DNA from: a virus
Reading direction: 5' to 3' (one strand)
DNA length: 64,000 bases
IMG/VR virus record: IMGVR_UViG_3300017963_000192
Coordinates: 124,001-188,000 of that record
Below are positions 1 to 6,983 of the stretch, piece by piece; position 1 is the first letter of the stretch, and every line of letters begins with the position of its first letter. Both the position numbers and the translations under genes were made by a program. The notes beneath the pieces were generated by a model, which did not search any database, was not told the DNA's origin, and saw nothing but the letters and a program-made list of their open reading frames with translations.

Positions 1-65
1 AAATTTTCTTAATATTTTGATAATCTAGGTCATTTTTTGCCTCCTTAACTTATAAGGTTCAATTT

Positions 66-89
66 ATTATAAAAGTTACAGTTTGTCAA
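66..89 (-). promoter_or_regulatory. Possible leftward promoter
   Basis: On the minus strand a perfect TTGACA box (84-89) is followed by TATAAT (66-71), but only 12 bases separate them, shorter than the normal 16-18. A GGAGG Shine-Dalgarno site lies downstream at 40-44. The boxes are good and the spacing is poor, so this is only a candidate promoter for a gene off the left edge. Confidence 0.3.
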
Positions 90-90
90 T

Positions 91-127
91 AAAAAAACCC
101 TTCTAAAAATAAGGAGGGTTTTTTTAT
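91..127. terminator. Bidirectional intrinsic terminator
   Basis: A hairpin with CCCTTCT/AGGAGGG arms (one T-G wobble) extended by AAA/TTT pairs has T runs on both outer sides, so it can stop transcription in either direction. On the minus strand it closes the unit that contains genes 1475-2101 and 705-1448 and the tRNA-like array. Confidence 0.75.
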
Positions 128-223
128 TGGTTTTCTGTTCAATTCTGCTCAATTCTTATCTCTTCTGTTCAGTTCTCGTCATATCTTTTCAGCTCTTGCC
201 ACCTCACTTCTTTTAACTAATTT

Positions 224-270
224 GACCAGCTAAGTAATGAACTTAGAAAACTTCTTTAAAAGTTCTGGTC
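224..270 (-). ncRNA. tRNA-like structured RNA element 1
   Basis: Read on the minus strand, this 47-nt unit folds as a 6-bp closing stem (GACCAG/CTGGTC), a 5-bp hairpin with loop TTAAAG (AACTT/AAGTT), two unpaired bases, then a 5-bp hairpin with a 7-nt loop (CTAAG-TTCATTA-CTTAG) abutting the closing stem. This resembles the acceptor and T arm of a tRNA with the anticodon arm missing. Elements 2 and 3 have identical geometry and different stem sequences. Function unknown. Confidence 0.65.
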
Positions 271-284
271 TTTTCTACTCTTAA

Positions 285-369
285 CTTCTCAGATCTAAAC
301 TATTCAAATCTCGTCTACTCTTAACTTGCCTGATCTAGTCTGTTCCTATCTTATAACTAATTTGGGCAG
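285..369. repeat. 85-bp imperfect direct repeat, copy A
   Basis: This 85-base stretch matches 582-666 with 6 differences by eye and no gaps. It comprises the spacer between tRNA-like elements plus the first bases of the next element. On the minus strand it is purine-rich. Both copies end with AACTAATTTGGGCAG, which includes a tail conserved beside all four elements. Confidence 0.85.
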
Positions 370-410
370 TTAGGTAACGAACCTAATTAATTTCTTTAAA
401 AATTCTGCCC
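364..410 (-). ncRNA. tRNA-like structured RNA element 2
   Basis: This is a 47-nt minus-strand unit with the same architecture as element 1: closing stem GGGCAG/CTGCCC, hairpin AATTT-TTAAAG-AAATT, two-base linker, then TTAGG-TTCGTTA-CCTAA. All three stems differ from element 1 by compensating base pairs, while the TTAAAG loop and TTCrTTA loop are kept. That covariation is the main reason to believe the fold. Confidence 0.65.
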
Positions 411-518
411 TCCTCTGTTCTGGACAATTCTTTTCTTTCCTATTCTTTACTCATCAAAACTATCCTACTCTACTCATGTCTGCTCTTTTCTTCTCTCCTC
501 TTTCCATTTAACTAATTA

Positions 519-565
519 GGGCAGCCAAGTAATGAACTTGAACAATTCCTTTAAGAATTCTGCCC
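519..565 (-). ncRNA. tRNA-like structured RNA element 3
   Basis: This is the third 47-nt minus-strand unit: closing stem GGGCAG/CTGCCC, hairpin AATTC-TTAAAG-GAATT, two-base linker, then TCAAG-TTCATTA-CTTGG with one T-G wobble. Stem lengths, loop lengths and linker match elements 1 and 2 exactly. The 3' flank on the minus strand carries the conserved AATTAGTT. Confidence 0.65.
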
Positions 566-581
566 TCTTTGCTATTCTTGT

Positions 582-666
582 CTTCTCAGATCTAAACTAT
601 TCAATTCTCGTCTATTCTTAACTTGCCTGATCTAACCTGATCTTATCTTATAACTAATTTGGGCAG
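582..666. repeat. 85-bp imperfect direct repeat, copy B
   Basis: This is the partner of 285-369, with 6 differences in 85 bases by eye. It separates element 3 from element 4. The duplication suggests the array grew by copying a spacer-plus-element unit. Confidence 0.85.
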
Positions 667-721
667 TGGAGGATTAGAACCTCCACTAACAAACCAAAGT
701 TATATTAACCAACCTTTGCCC
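661..721 (-). ncRNA. tRNA-like element 4 (larger, closest to a real tRNA)
   Basis: On the minus strand this 61-nt unit has a GGGCA/TGCCC closing stem, a D-arm-like hairpin (GTT-GGTTAATAT-AAC, with the GG of a D loop) and a 7-bp T-like arm, GTGGAGG-TTCTAAT-CCTCCAC, with a near-canonical T loop. No proper anticodon arm is visible, so it does not look like a functional tRNA. Its 5' end overlaps the last codons and stop of the gene at 705-1448, so it sits in that gene's 3' end. It is followed by the same AATTAGTT tail as the other elements. Confidence 0.6.
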
Positions 722-1448
722 AATTCTTATCTTTGATAACTGGATTAAATGGTTCAATGGTGTCTGATGCAACAATGCCTTTAATTGAATATGTTCCATA
801 TGTTCCAGAATTTTCCGGTCTCCAGGCACCGTATCCAGATAATGCTCCAGCTTTTACTATTATCTCAGTCATTTGTTCTGGACTAATAACGTTTTCATCA
901 AAAGCAACTCTTAAATTTAAAGTCCAATCAGAAAACATTGCTCTGTAAAAAGGCACCAAACTCCCTTTCTTACCACCGAGATTTCCAAGTTCAATGCTTT
1001 TATCGTACTTTTTATATTTAATTGGAATTAAACCTCTCCTTGCTGTAGGAACTACAAAAATAGCCGCCTCTAATGCTTTTTTCATTTTTCTTCCTAGGAG
1101 ATTTTGACCAACATTTACAAACGATTTTTTAAATCCTATTGCAGGTACTCCTACTAAACCTTTTTTTTCATCGAGCCAATGAGCCTTTCCTTTACATTCC
1201 TCATCAGGGTCAACTGCTTTGGTTCTTTTAAGGATTTTATTTTTTTCTTTTTCAAAATCTTCTCTTCGCTCTTTTAAAAGATTTTTTGATTTTGCGTTTT
1301 GAAGAAGCTCTGTTTGCCCTTCAATAACAAACTCAATCCACGAAATAAATCGAGATGGCTCTATAATATTTAGATTATCTTTTACAGAGCCTCCCTTTTT
1401 TTCTGCTTTTTTGCCTAATTCTTGTACACTATCCTTTTTCTTTGGCAT
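705..1448 (-). CDS. Phage protein of unknown function with GYGxWRPE motif
   Basis: A 247-residue protein starting 8 bases after an AGGAGG site. The first 35 residues are lysine-rich and probably disordered. The C-terminal third carries a glycine-rich signature (GYGAWRPENSGTYGTY) after the segment FSDWTLNLRVAFDENVIS. I associate this pattern with an uncharacterised protein family found in other tailed phages, from memory and unverified. It is the last protein gene of its transcript before the tRNA-like RNA array, and its stop lies inside element 4. There are no membrane segments. The role is unknown. Confidence 0.85.
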   Translation of the reverse strand: MPKKKDSVQELGKKAEKKGGSVKDNLNIIEPSRFISWIEFVIEGQTELLQNAKSKNLLKERREDFEKEKNKILKRTKAVDPDEECKGKAHWLDEKKGLVGVPAIGFKKSFVNVGQNLLGRKMKKALEAAIFVVPTARRGLIPIKYKKYDKSIELGNLGGKKGSLVPFYRAMFSDWTLNLRVAFDENVISPEQMTEIIVKAGALSGYGAWRPENSGTYGTYSIKGIVASDTIEPFNPVIKDKNWAKVG

Positions 1449-1474
1449 AATTAATTCCTCCTGCTAATTTAATA

Positions 1475-2101
1475 TTAAATCAAAGGCTCATATTCATTCA
1501 CAATTTCTTGTAAAATACTAATCACCTTTTTTAATCTTTTTTCTATTGCTATAAAATGTAAATTTGCTTCACAATCATTTATAAGTGCTTTAGCTAATTT
1601 AACATATTGTAATGCTTGTTTCTTATCATCTATAATTATATCCGATAAATATTGAATCCTTTTATATTTTTTGTTAGATGTTGTTTTTACTCCATGAGAG
1701 CTATATTGAACAGGTATCTCTTTAAGAGAGTGTTTTATTATTTTATTGGCTGGTGCTTTTATTCTTGGTATAGGAACAAATGTAATAGACCTTTCTAATT
1801 GAGATATTTCTCTTGAAACATAAAGCAAATGCCCTTTCTTTTTATCCATAGTTAGAAGCTTGTGTATTTCTCTAAAATTATTAGAATCATATTGCTTTAT
1901 TAACATCTTTGCTATTTCTTTTGTAGTTTCTGCTCCAGTTTCATTTAAAAATTTGTAATAATCTTCTATACAAAGATTTTCATCAATATTTTTGCTTATC
2001 GCTTTTTTATGAAAAAAACTTTCTTCTTTGAACTTCCAACTTTTAATTTCGATTCCAATGTCATTTAGTTCTTTTTTTATAGACGATGTAAACTTAACCA
2101 T
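1475..2101 (-). CDS. Hypothetical protein, own promoter
   Basis: A 208-residue basic, largely helical protein that I do not recognise. It starts at an ATG preceded by AGGGGA. It does not share the capsid transcript: a tandem hairpin region at 2185-2242 separates them and a consensus promoter lies at 2132-2160. A regulatory or host-takeover role would fit an independently promoted gene beside the capsid cluster, but nothing in the sequence shows a function. It ends 26 bases before the gene at 705-1448, with which it is probably co-transcribed. Confidence 0.85.
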   Translation of the reverse strand: MVKFTSSIKKELNDIGIEIKSWKFKEESFFHKKAISKNIDENLCIEDYYKFLNETGAETTKEIAKMLIKQYDSNNFREIHKLLTMDKKKGHLLYVSREISQLERSITFVPIPRIKAPANKIIKHSLKEIPVQYSSHGVKTTSNKKYKRIQYLSDIIIDDKKQALQYVKLAKALINDCEANLHFIAIEKRLKKVISILQEIVNEYEPLI

Positions 2102-2131
2102 TAATTGTCCCCTAATATAATGTGTACATTA

Positions 2132-2160
2132 AATATACATTACTATTATCCAATAGTCAA
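2132..2160 (-). promoter_or_regulatory. Sigma-70-like promoter with TAATGTA repeat
   Basis: On the minus strand TTGACT (2155-2160), a 17-base spacer and TATATT (2132-2137) form a consensus promoter for the gene at 1475-2101. The block GTAATGTATATTTAATGTA across the -10 is shared with the plus-strand promoter at 6926-6954 and contains a repeated TAATGTA, a possible operator. Confidence 0.8.
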
Positions 2161-2184
2161 GTATTTTTTAAAAAAATTAAAAAC

Positions 2185-2210
2185 CACCTTCTTATAAGAG
2201 GGTGTTTTTT
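2185..2210. terminator. Hairpin terminator (second of tandem pair)
   Basis: A stem built from CACCTTCTT/AAGAGGGTG (one T-G wobble) is followed by seven T on the plus strand and by TTTTT on the minus strand. It lies between the capsid terminator and the next promoter and probably acts as backup insulation. Confidence 0.6.
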
Positions 2211-2213
2211 TAA

Positions 2214-2242
2214 CTAAAAAAACCCCCCTGTTTCCAGAGGGG
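2214..2242 (-). terminator. Intrinsic terminator after the capsid gene
   Basis: On the minus strand CCCCTCTG and CAGGGGGG form an 8-bp stem with one mismatch and a 4-base loop, followed by TTTTTTT. It starts 36 bases after the stop of the capsid gene and closes the main head transcript. Confidence 0.8.
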
Positions 2243-2277
2243 TTTTGTTAAAGACTAAATTATATCGTAGTTAGAAT

Positions 2278-3444
2278 TTATGAACTCATCCAGCCAGGTA
2301 TAGTAGCTGAAGATTTAACAGCACACGCAACCGAACGTGGGTTAACAATTACTTGACTGATTTGCTCAAGGAATAACCATCCATAGGCTGGCTGGTTAAA
2401 CACGAACATATCAGCAGGAAGTACTGTAAGCTCTACCCTTATAGGCATTGCTCCAAGATATCTTCCTTCTGTAACAGCGAAGATAACGCCTTCAGGAACT
2501 GAAACGTTTTCAATTCCAGCTTCGTCAACACCCGCAGTTACGAATATGTTAACGCCCCAAATACTTCCAAAAATACCTGTTAAGAGAAGATCTCTTGAGG
2601 TAATTGGATCGTAATCGATTGCGTTGATGTTTTTCTTCAAGTCACCAAGTTCCGCCCTATTCATAATGAACTTGTCAACAAGTAATCTGTGTCTTTCAAC
2701 TTCGTATTGAAGTGTTTCAAGAACAGATTTGCTTATTGTTGAAGTAACATTAATCTGTGAGTTCTCAAGCGTAGATGCTTGGTAAAGCTCTTTAAGACCA
2801 TTTCTATCTTCTTTCAGCATAATCTGAAAGGTGGTCTTGTCGTGTGTTCTGTCTACGATGTCATACTGTCTTTGTGCTATCTCTGAGATAGTGATGATTG
2901 GTCGTGCAGTTACTAAGAATTCAGGTGGGAAAATCCTGTTTCCTTTAACTACAGTCTCAACTGTCTGACCATCTTCTTGGATAATAAGAGCAGTAACGTT
3001 TACGTCTTTTTCATAGGAGTTAATCTGACCTTGTGCCAGATTGTGAGTCCTATATACCTGTCTGATGAATCCTTCATAGTCTAGTCTATCAAGGATGAGT
3101 GGAATCATCTCTGCTCCAAATCGTAGCCTTTCAGCTTCGTCTGCCGCAAATACAGACTCAACGATTCTTTGCTTTTCTTCTGGAGTGTAAAAAGATTGTG
3201 CTTGTTTTCCTGGTCTCTGATACTGTGCTCGAAGTCCTGCGAACTTCATTTGCTGGTTTATTAAGTCTTGGTGATCATACGCATTAAGATTGCCTTTTGA
3301 GTCAAACATGTCTTCCTTGGATTCTACAAGTCTTCCGGCAGAGTTTTGTCCACCAAAAGATTTAGGGTTTAACAGCCTTTCGTCATATTTCTTTGCTATT
3401 GCAGCAGTTTTGACAGTTTTCTTTTCCATTTTTTCAGCCCACAT
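2278..3444 (-). CDS. Probable major capsid protein
   Basis: A 388-residue protein with AGGAGG six bases before its ATG. Length, position (last gene of the head transcript, directly after a decoration-like gene, with its own terminator) and composition fit a major capsid protein. After a helical N-terminal region of about 110 residues, it shows alternating strands and helices typical of HK97-like shell proteins, including NRIFPPEFLVTARPIITISE and a C-terminal beta-rich part with GRYLGAMPIRVELTVLPADM. The N-terminal 100 residues could be a delta domain removed by the protease; this is inference. I cannot name a specific family, and another abundant structural protein is the alternative. Confidence 0.7.
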   Translation of the reverse strand: MWAEKMEKKTVKTAAIAKKYDERLLNPKSFGGQNSAGRLVESKEDMFDSKGNLNAYDHQDLINQQMKFAGLRAQYQRPGKQAQSFYTPEEKQRIVESVFAADEAERLRFGAEMIPLILDRLDYEGFIRQVYRTHNLAQGQINSYEKDVNVTALIIQEDGQTVETVVKGNRIFPPEFLVTARPIITISEIAQRQYDIVDRTHDKTTFQIMLKEDRNGLKELYQASTLENSQINVTSTISKSVLETLQYEVERHRLLVDKFIMNRAELGDLKKNINAIDYDPITSRDLLLTGIFGSIWGVNIFVTAGVDEAGIENVSVPEGVIFAVTEGRYLGAMPIRVELTVLPADMFVFNQPAYGWLFLEQISQVIVNPRSVACAVKSSATIPGWMSS

Positions 3445-3454
3445 AGTAGCCTCC

Positions 3455-4153
3455 TTATGATAATCTCATTTGAAATTGAAGTTCAGGATCGTTGGCTGAT
3501 GGAACCTTTGTTACGAATCCTATTGTGACACCAGTGCCACCTATAGTTGGAAGACCGTTTGCACTAACTGTAACTGCTGCATTTAATGCCCAAGCAGCGT
3601 CAGTTTCATAAGCCAATGTAGCAATCTCACCAGAACCTTCAATAATCGCAGCACGACCACTACCAAGAGTCTGATCTATTCCTGTTAGATTAGGATCTTG
3701 ATATCTATAGTCAATTAATACAGTTTCAGTTGCACCGATACTTGAACCACCTCCAGCGTGGGTAATTATACCATTAGTTGCATTAACAGTATAGTCAGTA
3801 GTTACGGTGTAAGCGGTTCCATCAGAATCTGTTACTCTAACTGATGCACTTTGGATATTTGCGTTATTCAAAGTTATTGTTGTACCAGAACCTGTAAATG
3901 TTCCACTTTCATCAATCACAGGACGATAGAAACTAGTAGTCTTGTGGCAGAAAAACATACCAATAATTTTAATGTCGGCTGTGTTATCTGCAACTTTAGC
4001 TAGTCCAGTAGTTCCATCAAGAGTTGCAATATAACCTGCAATGAAGTCCGCAGAAGAATCTACGTCTCTCCATCCAGATATTATGTTGCCGCTCAGTTTA
4101 CGAACAGAATTAACAATTCCATTCCTCCCGATTGGGGGCAATACTGTACTCAT
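3455..4153 (-). CDS. Probable head decoration or auxiliary capsid protein
   Basis: A 232-residue beta-rich protein with an AGGAGG site, 10 bases upstream of the capsid gene and surely co-transcribed. The N- and C-terminal parts (about residues 1-75 and 155-232, the latter rich in small residues with AAVTVSANGLPTIGG) resemble small head-decoration proteins. The middle (about 80-150) reads like an inserted Ig-like or strand-rich domain (TITLNNANIQSASVRVTDSD). There is no signal peptide or membrane segment. The pairing of decoration protein and shell protein is a common phage arrangement; the identity is inferred from context and composition. Confidence 0.5.
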   Translation of the reverse strand: MSTVLPPIGRNGIVNSVRKLSGNIISGWRDVDSSADFIAGYIATLDGTTGLAKVADNTADIKIIGMFFCHKTTSFYRPVIDESGTFTGSGTTITLNNANIQSASVRVTDSDGTAYTVTTDYTVNATNGIITHAGGGSSIGATETVLIDYRYQDPNLTGIDQTLGSGRAAIIEGSGEIATLAYETDAAWALNAAVTVSANGLPTIGGTGVTIGFVTKVPSANDPELQFQMRLS

Positions 4154-4178
4154 AATTGCCGTTCCTCCTTACGATTGA

Positions 4179-6212
4179 TTAGTATCCTCGCCTTTCACGG
4201 GATACATCTTCCCAATATTTACGAAATTCCTCTCTTCGATCTTTGCTTGCTTGAGTACCTCTAAGAGGAGCAGTGTCTTTTTCTTCAACACTCGCTGTTT
4301 TATCTCTCGAACTTTCCTCTGAAGATTCCTTTACAGGTTCCTGAGTTCCATCTTTTATTGTATAGTCCTGTACGAACTTTGCAATCTTTGTAAATTCGTG
4401 AATATCTTTTTCCATAAATGTCTCAAAAGCTTCTTTCATAATCAATTTCTGATTATCTTCATAACCATCTATAAATGAATTATGAGCAATAGCTTCAGCA
4501 GCCTCTTTCTCAATACCATACTCGACAAGATTAGTAATCATTGCCTCTTTAAGAGGACAATCAAGTATGCCTTTCAATTGCTGAAGTGATGCCAATTCAA
4601 CAGCGAGCTTTGCTTTATTAACATTGTTTTCAACGCTGTGCTGTCTAATTCTCTCAGCAACTTCTACAGAAACTTTTCCTTTCTGTGCTTTAAGATTAGA
4701 ATCAAGACCATCTGGATGAATAGTTGGAGCTAACTTATCCTTTGCAGGTTGTTGCTTAATCTCCTTATTAATTTCATTAGCTTGATCTTTTGCAGTCTGT
4801 GCGTTAATAGGATCTTGGTTTTGCTTGTTTAAATCCTTAAAAGGATATAGCTGTGCTTCCTTTTTCATTTCTGATAACCTCGTTTTTATTTTGTCGATTA
4901 CATTAGAAGCCGTAATCTCCGAAATTTCATCTTCAGAAGCTTTCTTTTTCTCTTTCTTTTCACTCTTTGATCCTTTCTCTCCTGTTGTTACTTTCATAGC
5001 ATCATCACTCCCCTTTCCTCTAGTAATGTTTCCTGGAGTACCGGCAGTACCTTCTTTTGTCTCCTCATCATCGTCACTTTTTTCTCCGCACTCGTCATCA
5101 TCTTCTTCCGCTTGCTTAACAACCTCAGTTTCTTTACTGGCAACAGCTTCCGGTTTCTTGTCTTCTTCTTTGTCTTCTTTCTTTTCGAAAGGACTCTTTG
5201 ACTTTTCTAAAGTACCTTTGCCTTTGTCCATTTCACCTTCAAGATCATCGAAATCTTTTTTAGGAATACCTGCGTCTCCTTTAAGACCTTCGCCTTTCTC
5301 AAGCCAATCTACAAGCTCTTGAATTGCGTCTTTTAATTTACTTATGATTCCTTCTAATCCGCCACCTGCTGGTTTAATGTCTGCGATTCCACCTGGCTCG
5401 CCCATACCCAGCGCGTCAAGACCAGCTAGTCTTATACGAGTATCATTGTACTTTTTTAAAAGAGCTTCAACTCTTCTTCTAGACGATGATAGTCCCTCGA
5501 CCACACTAGAAACATCAGTAGCTTCTTTGAGTTCTAAAACTCCATCCTTTAGTTGAACTTTTCTCATTAGAACACTCCTTTTAGTATTTTGGTTTGAACT
5601 TTCCTTTGGCGGGTTTACACCCGTTGTATCGTTGTCTGGTTTTTTAGCTAATTGAGTAGGTTGGGGTGTTCCGACCGATTGACTAGTGGGAGGTAGTTGT
5701 GTAGGTTTTCCTACATCAACTCCGACTAACGACTGATCTTCCTTTTCTTCTTCAGGTTTTTTCATTAAAACATCTTTGAATAATTGCTGAACGTCTTCTA
5801 CGTCCCTATAATCAATTAAATCTTGAATTCGATCAGTTCTCCAACCTTCTTCTATTAAAGTATCTAGCAATGAATCTAGATCTTCTATTTCATCTCTTTT
5901 AACTATCTTATTAATATCTTTTCTTAAACTTGACAAAGAGTCATCGTTTAATTGTTCTTCTGGCGATTTTTGAGGAACTGCTCCTGGTACGGGAGGTTTA
6001 GCTCCAGTTCCAGGGGGTGCTCCTACTCCACCTAAAGGAGGTGCTCCAGCTTGACCCGTAGGTTTAACTTGCTTTCCTCCGCCTTGTTGTGCTGGAGGTC
6101 CTAGCTTATTAGGGTCAGGAGGAGTCTTGCTCCCTTCTCCTTGTGTTGGTGTATGTAAAGAGGGCAATTCAGTTAAATTCGGATTACCCGCACTATCCAT
6201 TGTTTCAGGCAT
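4179..6212 (-). CDS. Scaffold-like structural protein with nested internal start
   Basis: A 677-residue low-complexity protein in three parts. Residues 1-75 are Pro/Gly-rich. Residues 85-150 form a charged helical domain. After residue 215 comes an acidic, Lys/Glu-rich region with coiled-coil character and a helical end (about 480-640). The first ATG has only a weak GAGA ribosome site. An in-frame ATG at 5567 has a strong AAGGAG site, so a 463-residue C-terminal product is likely made as well, like the nested scaffold genes known in other phages. Position just upstream of the decoration and capsid genes supports a scaffold or prohead-core role. Function is inferred. Confidence 0.7.
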   Translation of the reverse strand: MPETMDSAGNPNLTELPSLHTPTQGEGSKTPPDPNKLGPPAQQGGGKQVKPTGQAGAPPLGGVGAPPGTGAKPPVPGAVPQKSPEEQLNDDSLSSLRKDINKIVKRDEIEDLDSLLDTLIEEGWRTDRIQDLIDYRDVEDVQQLFKDVLMKKPEEEKEDQSLVGVDVGKPTQLPPTSQSVGTPQPTQLAKKPDNDTTGVNPPKESSNQNTKRSVLMRKVQLKDGVLELKEATDVSSVVEGLSSSRRRVEALLKKYNDTRIRLAGLDALGMGEPGGIADIKPAGGGLEGIISKLKDAIQELVDWLEKGEGLKGDAGIPKKDFDDLEGEMDKGKGTLEKSKSPFEKKEDKEEDKKPEAVASKETEVVKQAEEDDDECGEKSDDDEETKEGTAGTPGNITRGKGSDDAMKVTTGEKGSKSEKKEKKKASEDEISEITASNVIDKIKTRLSEMKKEAQLYPFKDLNKQNQDPINAQTAKDQANEINKEIKQQPAKDKLAPTIHPDGLDSNLKAQKGKVSVEVAERIRQHSVENNVNKAKLAVELASLQQLKGILDCPLKEAMITNLVEYGIEKEAAEAIAHNSFIDGYEDNQKLIMKEAFETFMEKDIHEFTKIAKFVQDYTIKDGTQEPVKESSEESSRDKTASVEEKDTAPLRGTQASKDRREEFRKYWEDVSRERRGY
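5565..5580 (-). promoter_or_regulatory. Internal ribosome site giving a nested product
   Basis: AAGGAG (complement of 5575-5580) lies 7 bases before an in-frame ATG (5565-5567) inside the long scaffold-like gene. The site is stronger than that of the annotated start. The nested product begins MRKVQLKDGVLELKEA. Confidence 0.65.
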
Positions 6213-6337
6213 AAATTATTCTCAATAAAACGCTATTATTTTCGTACTTAAAAAAATAAGAACGGATATCCAAATTTTAAGGATGGAGGGGTAAAAAATT
6301 CCCTTTTTTGTGTAGACAGATATATATTTTTGTGCAA

Positions 6338-6844
6338 TTACATTATTAGAGATTCGAAAAGACTTTTATCTCCTTTATCTTTTTCCGGTTCTTCTCTCTC
6401 TATACTAAGAGGAACTCCGGTTATATCTCCTGATTCTCCTGTTGGAAGTTCTGTTTTTTCTTCTTCAAGTTCCATTTTACCTTTTTCTTTAGGTATTGCT
6501 CTTTCATCGATTGGAGGAAGATCAGTACTTTCTGGAAGTTCTTCGGAAACTTCAGACATGGTTGGATCGGAAACACCTATGTCATTATCTTGTTTGTTAT
6601 AAAATTCATAAAATTCTTCAGGAGTATCAAATTTTAGTTCCATACCTCCTTGTTTTATCCCAAACTTTTTATTAATTTCATAATTAACATAAGCCCATGT
6701 ATATTTAAACTCATCTACGGTAACTTCAGCTTTTTTAGCCCATTCAAAAAAGGCAGTATCTAAATCCATAACACCTTTTGTATTACTTATAAAGTCCCAA
6801 AAGCTCGCTACATGATCTTTTACTTTTTCTTTATTAAGAGCCAT
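6338..6844 (-). CDS. Small acidic head-cluster protein with FW-SN-KGV domain
   Basis: A 168-residue protein with a GGAGG site. Residues 10-65 form a helical domain (FWDFISNTKGVMDLDTAFFE) clearly related to a segment near residue 400 of the long protein at 7632-9413. The remaining 100 residues are acidic, Pro/Glu-rich and probably disordered. The shared domain suggests both bind the same partner inside the prohead. No known function is recognised. An intergenic gap of about 125 bases follows, without a clear terminator. Confidence 0.8.
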   Translation of the reverse strand: MALNKEKVKDHVASFWDFISNTKGVMDLDTAFFEWAKKAEVTVDEFKYTWAYVNYEINKKFGIKQGGMELKFDTPEEFYEFYNKQDNDIGVSDPTMSEVSEELPESTDLPPIDERAIPKEKGKMELEEEKTELPTGESGDITGVPLSIEREEPEKDKGDKSLFESLIM

Positions 6845-6925
6845 ACTGAATCCTCCATTTCCATTTAATAATGTTTAAATATTAATAAAAAACATGGCAA
6901 TTTTAAGGTTTTTTTTAAAAAAGAT

Positions 6926-6954
6926 TTGACTTTTATCAAAAAGTAATGTATATT
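6926..6954 (+). promoter_or_regulatory. Sigma-70-like promoter with TAATGTATA direct repeat
   Basis: TTGACT, a 17-base spacer and TATATT form a consensus promoter facing right, against the surrounding minus-strand cassette. The sequence from 6946 contains TAATGTATA twice, 11 bases apart (one helical turn), overlapping the -10. It shares 19 consecutive bases with the promoter at 2132-2160. Confidence 0.8.
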
Positions 6955-6983
6955 TAATGTATACTAAAAAGAGGTTGGTGTAT

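Noticed and set aside
25-44. Minus-strand GGAGG eight bases before ATG-ACC-TAG at the left edge
   Set aside because: It looks like a start, but the second sense codon is followed by a stop. The neighbouring frame (DLDYQNIKKI) reads like coding sequence but has no start codon and leaves the window. Too little sequence to call a gene, a two-residue leader or a frameshift.
661-721. Element 4 as an ordinary tRNA gene
   Set aside because: The T arm is good and a D-like loop is present, but the acceptor stem pairs only 5 bp and there is no 5-bp anticodon stem with a 7-base loop, so it is described as tRNA-like instead.
733-948. Plus-strand 71-residue frame opposite the gene at 705-1448
   Set aside because: It lies entirely within a better-supported minus-strand gene with a strong ribosome site, has no ribosome site of its own and an improbable composition, so it is a shadow frame.
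4825-5322. Plus-strand Ser/Phe-rich 165-residue frame
   Set aside because: Its composition is the complement of a Lys/Glu-rich coding stretch on the other strand; no ribosome site or promoter.
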